A stretch of DNA of 64,000 bases, from the NCBI GenBank assembly GCA_005408345.1, contig SEMN01000070.1:1541001-1605000 (forward strand), read 5' to 3'. Origin of the DNA: Macquaria australasica. Its lineage: Eukaryota; Chordata; Actinopteri; Centrarchiformes; Percichthyidae. Positions 48,781 to 59,310 of the stretch are shown piece after piece (position 1 is the stretch's first letter; each line of letters opens with the position of its first letter). Made by a program: the position numbers and the translations under genes. Under the pieces are notes generated by a model that was given only the letters and a program-made list of their open reading frames with translations, searched no databases and had not been told where the DNA came from.

Positions 48781-51215
48781 AATGTGAGAGGGATAAACTA
48801 TTAAGTGATTTGATTAGAAGTGATTTTTATTAAAAATGGAGGAATCATTTATCGCCACTTTCTATCATTAAAATTGGCCTTGATCGTTTTTTTACTGGTC
48901 AGCAGGCATTACACGAAAAGAGCAATTTTAAGCAATTTTGAAATATTGAAATATGTGAAATTGATACATAAAAGAAACCGCATTATAAATGTATTGTTTT
49001 GATTTATCTAACACTTTGAAGGAAAACAGTGAACATTACCAGATGAATGTGAGAGGAAAAAACTGCAAGTATCGATTTTTCTCAATATACTATATGTCAC
49101 CCTTGACAGGGGGATGTCAGCACCATGCTTTACTGACTGCATCGCTGACAAAGATTAGGTGCGACTGTCAAAGGTATAGAGTGTATGTTTTTTGTCGTAT
49201 CTGTTGGCACCTTAAAAAAAATGTCAACTTTATCACCCTTTCTGAGAAGTTGCTTTAAAACTGCACACAGTGTAGGATTGATCCATCAGCTTTCACACAA
49301 TGAAACATTCCCTTTTCACAAGAGCCCCTTTTGCTTTTTCTTGAGGGACAGGTGAGGATGCAGTGTATGTGCATGCAGGGTCAGAGACAAAGCCACCCGA
49401 TGTGGAGACGGTAAATGTTGCCATTCATGCATTCTGTTGCATTTGGCTTCTTGATATTTACCTTTTGATTTCACAGCAGAAATATTTGACATCCACTCAT
49501 CTGGATGCAACATGATAATGAGCAGTAAACAGGACAAGAAAAGACAGCAATAAAGAAGAAACAATTTCCATTCCACTTGAAAAGAGAGCCAGCCGGATGA
49601 AAACAAAACAAACAAAGACAGAATTTGAAGATTACATTGCTGCTGCATTTCAGATGTCCTTGGATGCACCTTGGCAGGGGCATACCACATGGAGCCACAT
49701 ACTTTGTCTGTGAGGAAATTCATGTTGAATTTTATGAGTTTCATCCATGTTATGACCCTTTTTAATGTTGTTTATCAGAGATGAACTAGCCCTGGATATT
49801 TTTCATCCACATTTCACTGAAAAGATGAATCCGACCTTGAAACTTTGGATAAAGCAGGACATGTCTTCAAACACTTTACTTTTTATGCACGTTATGTCTT
49901 TTTTGGACGTTCCCCCTCTGTCTTTCTCTCTTTGTCTGGCCCAGCTCGGTTGGAGGGATCTGGAGGAGATTCATGTCCCAGGGAGAGTATTTGTCAGTAA
50001 CAGATCAGCCGGTGCTGCGGTGGTGGCAGGTATCTCCATCACCTCCGCGGTGCTTTTCCTCCCCTACATGGATCAACTCCCTGTGTCTGGCTAAGTGGGG
50101 TCTGGAAATACATCTGCTGCCTGAGAGACCCTCTAACAACTGGGGACTCGGTGTAGGTCCATACTTAAAGCTCTGCAGAGGCTTAGCCCATAGCTCAGAT
50201 TGAGTGTAGGTGCTTTATCTCTTGCTTCGAGGCTCACGGAGGAGCATCTGACCAAAAAGGCAGCATGCTCAAAAGAAAGGCTCAGAAATTGGAGACCTTT
50301 ATGTGTCGCGCACAGAAAATGTGTGATATACACCCTCCCTCCCTGTCTGCTGAGCTCTAGATGTCATTGCACAATCCTCTTCTGTCTCAGAACACATAAT
50401 AGACTTGTCCAATATTCAGAGACAAAGTCGTGTCAGCCGTGGCACACACTAACACACACCAACACTGACTCTATAGCTCTCACATATTCTCCTGAGTGAA
50501 TCCAGGAAACAAGGTGTTGCGTGATGGACAGACACAATCACAGAGTGTTTTCTTGCCAGTACACATCTGTCAAGCGCCTTTCCATTTTTCAGATGCATCA
50601 GTATACAGTTTGACAGGAGACGTGACACAGATTCTCAGGGTATTGGTTGAAGAATAGCTTTGCTGGGAAAGCATATTATCTTTTGGTCTTATTGACAAAG
50701 TGTTGATGCTTTAAATGCACGTCCTTTGAAGGTATTTGAAGAACAAAGTATTTGATGGTACCTTTTATTATTTTAAGGTCATGTACGTATATAGCCAACT
50801 ACTTTTCTTCTGGGTTGCAGTACCTGAATCACATTTGACATTTACTTATAAATCAACGTCTGCACTATAGATATCTAATGAGTTGCAGACATGTAGGAGG
50901 AGATAAAAACAGATGGGTGAAAATCAAAAGGTTCTGGAGATCAAAAGGTTTCCACACAGAGGGCTCCTGAAAAGAGACGGGGTTAAGATTCATCAACGCT
51001 ACCCTGATTACCTGGCAGGTGCAAACATTTAGCTCCTAACTGAAACCCTCTAATGCGGAGAATCAGACTGAGATCTACCAGGGCCAAACAGATCAATGTC
51101 AGCCATTCCAAACATGTTAAACGGGGCTTTGGCTGTAATGAAACTCTGCCTCCCTCAAGGCCAACACATAACCCAGCAAAATTCCTAACAGTTGGATAAT
51201 ATTGTGGCAGTGAAC
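48781..51215. other. intergenic stretch with one exon-like segment
   Basis: The minus-strand reading frame at 49316-49744 (142 residues) has no domain I recognise. An exon-like segment lies at 49945-50029 (see findings). Nothing else is supported. Confidence 0.55.
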
Positions 51216-51273
51216 TTAGCATTAGGGCTATAAAAGCCTAATGCTAAGGCTTTTATAGCCTTAGCATTCATTG

Positions 51274-51665
51274 AGTTAAATATCCATCCATCCATTTTCT
51301 ATACCGCTTTATCCTCAGAAGGTCGCGGGGGGCTGGAGCCAATCCCAGCTGACATTGGGCGAGATGCGGGGTACACCCAGGACTGGTCGCCAGTCAATCA
51401 CAGGGCTGACACATAGAGACAGACAAACATTCACACTCACAGTCACACCTACGGACAATTTAGAATGACCAGTTAACCTAACTTGCATGTCTTTGGATGG
51501 TGGGAGGAAGCCAGAGTGCCCGGAGAGAACCCACACGGACACGGGGAGAACATGCAAACTCCACACAGAAGGGCCCCAGCCGGCCGGCGTGTGCGAACCC
51601 AGAACCCTCTTGCTGTGAGGCGACAGTGCTAACCACTGCACCACTGTGTCGCCCTCAGTTAAATA
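51274..51665 (-). mobile_element. tRNA-derived SINE with 9-base target duplication
   Basis: AGTTAAATA at 51274-51282 and again at 51657-51665 flanks a 374-base element (51283-51656). On the minus strand it begins GAGGGCGACACAGTGGTGCA, has an A-box-like GGTGCAGTGGTTAGCACTG (51624-51642) and a B-box GGGTTCGCAC (51591-51600), and ends in GGAT repeats (plus strand TCCATCCATCCA at 51283). This is the tRNA head and simple-repeat tail of a SINE family common in teleosts. The exact duplication points to a fairly recent insertion. Confidence 0.9.
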
Positions 51666-52680
51666 CCCCATAACAAAATGAATGAATAGCTTACTTAGCT
51701 GTTTTTTTGAAGATTGTGAATTGCATGTTTTGAAGCTGTTCAGGCCAGACAGACAGCGACATTGGTCTGAAGAGTTTTCGGAGGCTAGGTTTCAATTGAC
51801 AGCAACAAGCTACGAATGACAACACCCAGGCCACCACTGTGGTCCAAGGCAAGAGACGGCGGCATATTTTTCCTGTTTTGTACTCCAGTGGAATAATTAT
51901 TTCTCATGGATTAGTTTTAGAAATGTTGTACATCACATTGAGATATCAATTATTCTGAACTCAGAAAAGCTTGTGGCTTGAAGGTCAAGCTTTAGAGGAC
52001 AGCTGGATGTATCAGACAGACGTCACAAACGCCACAGTAAATGTAGTCATTTGTCAGCTTAATGCATATTTTCTATAACAGTCCATGAATATCAGAGTAT
52101 TGGCATATTCCCAGCTTTTCAATGAATGCCAAATTTAGAATTCAAATCGGGGTGCAAAAAGCTCAAATTGGTTTCAGGGGAAATAGCTGTTTCACCCTAG
52201 ATAGCCTATTTAGGGTTTGAGGCAGACTTTCTCAGTTGTCACATTGGCCTTGGCCTACCACATTTTTGTCAATTACCCAGCAATGGTCTAGGACACATTG
52301 GAAAGGTTGAGGTGGGGCCTTTTTGGCTAAAGCGGGATCCACTGATGTAGACTGACGCTTGGCGTAAAGTGCCCTCACAGAAATGGCACAGAAGTAGAAA
52401 AGTGTCAACTCCATCAGGCAGCGGAGGAAATCCCTATCAAGTCCGTTTAAGAGATTGCAACATCTTCCTCGTCTGCATGTCGAGTGACAGAGGAGTCACT
52501 CAGCCATAGTGACTCGTTGATATGCCCTCCACCGTACGGGTCAAGATGACTCAGCACCTGTGTCTCTTGCTTTCTTTTCTCTGTCTCTCTGTCATTCCCT
52601 CTTTTTCACACTGTGAACTGCAAACCTCGCAGTGCAGTGGATGATATTGTCACATTGAGTGAGTTTGGCGGCAGTAGAAG
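51666..52680. other. intergenic stretch, nothing recognised
   Basis: No gene, exon or clear repeat is seen. Confidence 0.6.
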
Positions 52681-52689
52681 AGAGATCTG

Positions 52690-53030
52690 TGGTTTGTAGT
52701 AAAATATCTCCAGAACTATTGGATGGATTGCCATGAAATCTGGTATGCATATTCATGTCCTCCACAGGATTGTTTGTAAGCACTTTTATTATCGTTCATC
52801 TAACGGCGTCATCAAGTAAAAAAAATGCATTTTTCAAGCACATTGGTTTATGACTAATAACTAATTGCATTGGCATTCCTATCATTTTCAACTATAGTTT
52901 GTTTACTGCTAATTTGCAAGTGTTAGCATGCTAATACACGAAACTAAGATGTGTTGGCATTTAGCTCAATGCACCACTGTGTCTAAGTACAGTTTCACAG
53001 AACCGCTAGCGTGGCTGTAGACTCTTAGTC
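52690..53030 (+). repeat. dispersed repeat, copy 2 (ATTGGATGGATTGCCA...TTAGCATGCTAA)
   Basis: Contains CCAGAACTATTGGATGGATT, GGTTTATGAC, GTTAGCATGCTAATAC, ATTTAGCTCAATGC and CGCTAGCGTGGCTGTAGACT, collinear with 47400-47880. Confidence 0.85.
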
Positions 53031-53798
53031 TTGTTTGCTAGTAACCAGATTTTGCAAAATAGCCATCGACTAGTGGTTTTTTATTACCTCATGATGTAAG
53101 AAAAAACACTGACTTTTGGTTTTAGTCAACAACTCCCTGAAGTCCCCCGTGTACGTATGTCTTTATGTATGTGTGATCGCGCTTGTGTATACATGAGTGG
53201 GCTGGAGTTGTTTCTAGTTTTCTGTTTCTGTTTTATTAAAGCCTGTGCATGTAGACTGTTTAGCTCTGTATCATTTTCTAATTAAAAATTAAACCGTTGC
53301 AGTGCAAATTAATGTTTGTGTTGCTCTTACATGCATCACTGCATATGATTTAGGAGCAGTATGTGTAGGACTGACTTATTCCGCAAAGATAAAGCTTCAA
53401 CCAAAATAGAAAGAGGACATAAACGAACAAAGCAAATACACAGACAAGTCCAGATGCTCTACAGTCCCACAGCACCTGTCCAGCATCTAATATTGCTGTG
53501 TACATACTGAATAAGGATAGATTCACCCTTCAGTATTGAATCACTTACAAAACTTAATCTTAGCCTACTAACTCTTTCCAACTAGTTTGACCCTAATTTG
53601 TAAATATATAGTTTGTTCTCTATTTAATGACCACAGAATTAGTCAGTTTTGATATGGCTTTCATAATAGACCAATTCTATTGTATTCTATTCTGTTCAGA
53701 GAAAATCTTGTTGTTATTGTATATATTAACATTAGCTGCAACTTCTGAAATGTGAGCATTTGTTGCATTTCTCTGTTTTGATATCATTATAATTTGTA

Positions 53799-54075
53799 GA
53801 GCTGTAATGAGTAGCCGGTTAATCGATTAGTAAATCGACAAAGTTGATCTGCAACAATTTTACCAACCATTGTTTAATCGTCTCATTAGTAAAATGAGTG
53901 TTGGCTGATGGCTGATCAAACAAAACAACATTTAAAGACGTCACCTTCGGCTCTGGGAACCTATGATGGACATTTTTCACTGCTTTCTGCCATTTTATAG
54001 ACTAAAAATTGATTGATGTAATTGGTTAATCATCGATTAGTTGTCAATTATTTAGTGGCAGGCAGCTTTAGCAAC
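53799..54075 (-). mobile_element. hAT-like miniature element, internally deleted
   Basis: Read on the minus strand it has TAGTCTATAAAATGGCAGAA, CCCAGAGCCGAAGGTGACGT and AATCGATTAACCGG, the same order as 48449-48780. The part between the CCCAGAGCC marker and the right end is mostly missing. Confidence 0.7.
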
Positions 54076-55080
54076 TTTTTCAACATTAATTGGCTACTTT
54101 CCATTTTATAGTTTACACCGAAAAAAGTTGGCAGCAGTACTACTTGTAGTTTCTTTTAACAGCATCAAAGTCAAAAGCCTTCCTCTTTGTCTTCAATTAC
54201 TTACCGTCTTTGTCACATTGTCTCTTCATTACACGTTGGATGAATTCATTGGTTGTCCACTTTCCCCTCACTCTGCCTGTCCTTCCTCCCTCCGGCTCTG
54301 ACTGTAACTCCTTCTCAGGAGCGGCTGTGTGAAGTCGCTGCAGCCGGTGTAACAGCAGTTGGCAGCAGAAAAAGGTTACCTGTCGACTGCAGCTTTTTAA
54401 CACAGCTTGTCCTCAAGAGTGTGTTTGCCTGTTTGTATCTGTACAGTGAGTGCGAGTGTGTGAGAGGAACAGGGGCGCTGTGAACTGATGCAGGGAGACG
54501 AGGCGAAGTTTTCTCCCTGAAATATTTATCACCACAGGCCTGGGGACGACATCTCCCTAACTTTTACACTCATCCTCTCCCACAAAGGGCAACGGGGCAA
54601 GGTAGCGGCCGCATGTGCAATAAATGATGTCTTACGATCCAGCAACTCTTCGCTCTCGTCTTGAAGTTCTTTTTAATTATTTGTCTCGACAGAGAAAGTG
54701 CAACTAAAGGGGGAAGGGACACTCAAATGTACAGTGAAAAGAATGTATCAGCTCAACTAAACTTCTGTAGCTCAACAGTAATGTGAGCAAATAATGCACT
54801 TCATTTGATGTAAAAGGTTCTGATTGGTCTGGCTCTGCACAAACCATTTTCTCTCACCTCTACAGAGTGTCTCCAAAAACTTGAGACAAGGAGTTCCCCT
54901 GAAGCAGCAGTTCACAGAGCAGCATTTATTTTCCAATAACAGCATTGAACGAAACAAAATATACTGTATATCCTTAATATATACACTTGTATATTAAATG
55001 TCTGGTAAATGCCTCAGCTACCTGCAGTCTGCATCCAAATACAGACATGAATACAGATATTTGTTTAAGTTTCAGATTTA
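54076..55080. other. intergenic stretch, GC-richer at 54290-54640
   Basis: A locally GC-richer stretch with several CpGs and GCGGCCGC near 54606. No exon with homology is recognised. Confidence 0.5.
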
Positions 55081-55082
55081 GG

Positions 55083-55740
55083 TATGCAGCTAACGATTGT
55101 TTTTATTTTTGATTAATCTGAAGATCATTTTCTCGATTTATCCTTTGTTCTATAGAACATCAGAGAACAGTAAAAAAACATGCCCATCGCAAATTCCTAG
55201 AGCCCAATGTTACGTCATCCAATGTCTTTCAAAACCTAAAGATATTCAGTTTACTATCATGTAAGACAAGGACATTTGAGGAGCTGGAACCAGAGAATGT
55301 TTAGCTTTTTTACTTGAGAAATTTGTTGAACGATTAACTGATCATCAAAATAGTTGCAGATTAATCTTCAAATGTCTTGTTTTGTCCGAGCAACAGTCCA
55401 AAACCAAAAAATATTCAGTTTACAATTGTAGAAGACTAAGGAAACCATCAGTCACATTGGTGAGGTGGAGATCAGAGAAGATTTTGTCTATAAAATGCAG
55501 GCAAATACTGAAGAATGTCTATTAAACTTTCTCAGAGCCCAAACTTTACACATTGAGATTGCTTGTTTTGTCCAACTAACAAACCCCAAAGATATTCAGT
55601 ATGCCATCATAAGGCAATGAAAAGCAGCAAATCCTAACATTTGAGAAATGTTTGGCATTTTTTTCTGAAAAGTGACTCACTCAAAGGATAAATCGTTGTG
55701 TGTGTCAAAATAGTTGCAGATTAATTTTCTTTTACAATTC
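55083..55740 (+). mobile_element. stacked hAT-like miniature elements (about three partial copies)
   Basis: Internal markers of the 48449-48780 element recur here. GATATTCAGTTTACTATCAT, AATATTCAGTTTACA and GATATTCAGTATGCCATCAT lie near 55241, 55414 and 55590. ATAGTTGCAGATTAAT appears near 55351 and 55711. CTTGTTTTGTCC appears near 55376 and 55562. The copies are partial and lie head to tail. Confidence 0.75.
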
Positions 55741-58480
55741 ATGCTGCAGTCTAACACCAACAGTAAGAGGAACCCAAAAGGTGCTGCTCCACTTATAAAT
55801 GCATTAATTCATTAAATAGCCTAATTGTCTTTCCCTCAAAAAGACAAAAATGTAAAATAATAAAAACAAAACATCAATAAGGTTAATTTGAGAAACTGGC
55901 TTTTGCTTTGTCACCTTTCAAACATCAGTCAGAAAACACTTTCTGTAATATTCCACAACCTTTAAAAAAGATGAACTATTCATCAAATATTCATGAAATG
56001 CAGACAGACCATAATTGCAGTTGTTTACCCAGTCATCTTTTTATGTAGATATGTTGGTGTTGACGTCATGTTGACTTCATTTTAAAGCATTTTATTACAC
56101 TTAATACACACAAAAATTGCAATTAAATGCAATACCTATATGCAGAATAATAAAATATAACAATAATGAACTGCCAAAGCAATATAGATAATAAATACAG
56201 TACATAAATGTGGTACACGCTGCAGTTCATGTTAACAAATGTGAGTAAATCAAATGCATGCATGTGTCATAAGAAAGTGTGGCTCAAAAAGAGAGTGTTA
56301 ACTTGTAAAGCTGCTGACAAATTAATGTGAAATGTCAAACGAACTGGGTCTAATAATATATAGGAAGTTGTATATTAATTAATCAGCAGCAAGGACTCAC
56401 TAGCGTACAATTATTGGAGCAGCTCACTACAACCTGCACACACACGCACATACACTTACGCTCTCTGGCCTGTGCGAGCGCAGGTCCAGCCCGGCTGCCC
56501 TCTCGTCGTTCCCTCAGCCTCTGCGACTGTGCCATTGCTGTTTAATGAAATGGTAAACTTCAAATGACAGCCTCCTGCTTTAATTACCACTCTGTGAAAG
56601 TCAGCTAATTCCAATTTTTATGGCTCTCGACGATAATTTAATGCTTTGCCAGTTAACACTGCTTGCCTTGTGTTTTTCCTTTTGTTCTAATGAGTGAAGT
56701 ACGTGTGGGAGTGTGGGGGGTGGGGGTGAGGGGGGCTAGTGAGCCATAAGCCACTTTGCCCCAGCTCAGCCACACCCGCAGGGACTGCAAACACGGCTGT
56801 TGTTGGCCACCCGAACTTAAGCGGAGGGACAGATGTGAAGCAGAGCACTAGTGAGCAATAATTCTAACATAATGATCTGTGAAGAGAGGGAGGACAATAA
56901 GAGATCGAGACGGAGAGGGGTATTGTCAGGGGACGCAGAAAGCAACAGCTTCACAATCCACTTCAAAGGAATAATTTTGGAGTCACTATAACACAGAACA
57001 CAGCTCCCTGACAAATTATTGATACCCAGAAAAGACAGTTTTGCTGCAGACCTTGGAAATAATGTGCTGTTGTTGCAACATCGCTCAACCAAGGGAATTT
57101 AACTTGGGGTTAGGCATCTAATACTGGCTTAGATAATGTGCCTTGCAACAGTACAGGGTAATTATAACCAAACTATTGCTTTTAAATTACCAGTGAGGTA
57201 ATGAGATGGTTGTAGGGAACAGTACTTTGGCTGTCAAAGCGATTCTCAGAATGCCAAGTGAAGTGTGTGGGACATGCACATTTCTAGCTTCATCAGCGGG
57301 GAGCTTCACACATTGTGATCTCCAAATGGTTGTAAGAGACAACGCAACAAGAGTTAGCTTTTGTAGACTTTAAATCCCAGATGTCATTTATTCTGCAGTC
57401 TGTGAAGACGAGGGTAGCAAAAGATCTCTGTTGCTGATTTTTCTCTTTTTTGGCAGATAGTTTTCTCCCTGTTGTAAGGAAGACCGTGTTGTATCTGTTA
57501 TAAATTCTTAATTCATCACATCCTGTGTGCAGTACAGATTTGTTACCCAATGCTCAAATTTAATTTAGGCAAATAGGGTTAATACACAGTTTCTTAATTG
57601 ACTGTTTGCTAAATCCCTCCCCCGACCAGCGATTTTCCAGTAATAGTTAGTAAAGCCTTTGGAGGGTGGTGTCTTATTTATTTATTTTTAAACCTAAGAG
57701 CACAAGAGTGGATGGATTAAGCAGTCTGTTCATCTGCTCTAACACAAACTACAGAATTTAGCATATCTGGCTAATTTGCTTACTAGAGTAGCAACCAGTC
57801 GTTACTCCCACACCCTTAACTAACTAGGTTACATTAGTTTGTGAGGTTACAGATTAAAGATTAAAAAAGCCCTTTTCATAACTAGCACATCCACTGTGTA
57901 GTATGTCCTCATTGTGTTGAAGCCGGTCCTGGATGCTGTCAGAGTTCAGGCTGATGTTAGCAGATCTGTCCTGCTTGTAAGTAAGGTCATGCTGTTTTAA
58001 AATAAAAACAAGTTTGTAGGTAAGCAGGCAAACGGGGTTATGTTAGAGTGAAATAACAGATGTTATATTTTTACTTATCATACTTGTAGCTATTAAGTGC
58101 ATGTAGGACCCCTTTTTACAAGATATGTTTCAAAAGAAGTCAGCCGGAAACATTAAAAAGCCAGCAGGAGACAGTGTTTTCAACCAATTTATGGAGCTAA
58201 TGTTGGCTAGCTACAGCTGATATAATCTGTCTAGAGAAAGTGGTCAGTTTCAGCTGACAACAGTCGCCTGCTAGAAATGAAAAATCTGCTTTTGTCTGAA
58301 ATCAAGGACCCATTTTTGCAAAAATGACCAAGTATTTTTAGGCGATGAATCTGTAACAGTTATCATTGTTAAGTGCATAATGTGTGAGAATGGAAGCCTG
58401 ATGGCAACAGTAACTAAGGGGGGTGGGGCTTAGTGAATGGAAAATTATAACCTCTTTTGACCGGGATAACTGTTCCAGGA
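55741..58480. other. intergenic stretch, no gene recognised
   Basis: AT-rich except for a G-rich tract near 56703-56735. A stretch at 56540-56660 has the look of a conserved non-coding element (see findings). No exon is supported. Confidence 0.55.
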
Positions 58481-58483
58481 ACC

Positions 58484-58590
58484 CAGAAAATAGTGAAAAG
58501 TGCTTGTTCTAATATCCCACAGCCCTAAGTGATGTATTCAAATTGCCTGTTTTATCTGAACAGCAATTTTCATTTGACCAACAATCCTCA
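58484..58590 (+). repeat. hAT-like miniature element, degraded fragment
   Basis: CAGAAAATAGTGAAAAGTGC, CCCACAGCCCTAAGTGATGT and AAATTGCCTGTTTTATCTGA follow the internal order of the 48449-48780 family with many changes. Confidence 0.55.
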
Positions 58591-58916
58591 ATTAACATCA
58601 GCCCTAAACTTTAATAATAGTTTTTAATCCTTTTTCATTGGCCCAAAAACATGGATTAAAGTTTGCAGTCCTGAACTTTACTGACTGTTAAACCCAGGCC
58701 TCTGCACTGCAATATGTGCAGCATTCATTTACCCGACTGCAGGCAAGCACAGGTTGTCACAAATAATTATTAGCACTTAGGATGGTAATTTCTATTCGTA
58801 TTATCGGCATTTAAATGACAGGTATGTATCTGACTCTTCAGTACTGTGCAGTAATTCCTTGAACCGAACGTCTTTGTGTTTTCACTGCAGCTGGAGGATC
58901 AAGGAAACATGATGCT

Positions 58917-59310
58917 GCTGCTGTTAGGAACGGCGTGCGAGGCAACTCTGCCGCAACAGGCCATCTAGGCAACAGGGGAAGGACCCAAACGTAGACAGTG
59001 GTAGGCTGAGTGCAGCAAGCTGATTTAATGGAATTCACTTACGAACACTCCAGGAAACACAGAGAACGCAGGCACACAGAAAACTGGCAAACCAAACAAT
59101 GAACCGACAAAGAACAAAGACCGGGGGCTGGTATATATAAGGGAGCAAACGAGGGAACAAGAGACAGGTGAGAGACAAGACACAGGTGAACCTAATCAAA
59201 CTGGTGAGAAACAGAACAAAGACCGAAAGTAAAGGGCACACAGGGAAACCAGAACACGAAAGACACACACAAGTCCAAAACCAGAGTCCTCCGTGGACCA
59301 TGACAGCTGC
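58917..59310 (-). mobile_element. solo LTR, Gypsy-like, with 5-base target duplication
   Basis: A 384-base unit (58922-59305) begins TGTTAGG and ends CCATGACA on the plus strand. It is flanked on both sides by GCTGC (58917-58921 and 59306-59310). On the minus strand it reads TGTCATGG ... CCTAACA, with CTCCCTTATATATACC as a TATA-type promoter and ATTAAA (RC of TTTAAT at about 59022) as a polyadenylation hexamer. TG...CA ends and a 5-base duplication fit LTR retrotransposons, and the TGTCATGG start is usual for fish Gypsy LTRs, from memory. No internal gag-pol remains nearby. Confidence 0.88.

Noticed and set aside
49316..49744. 142-residue minus-strand reading frame
   Set aside because: No domain, no splice context and composition typical of chance frames in AT-rich DNA.
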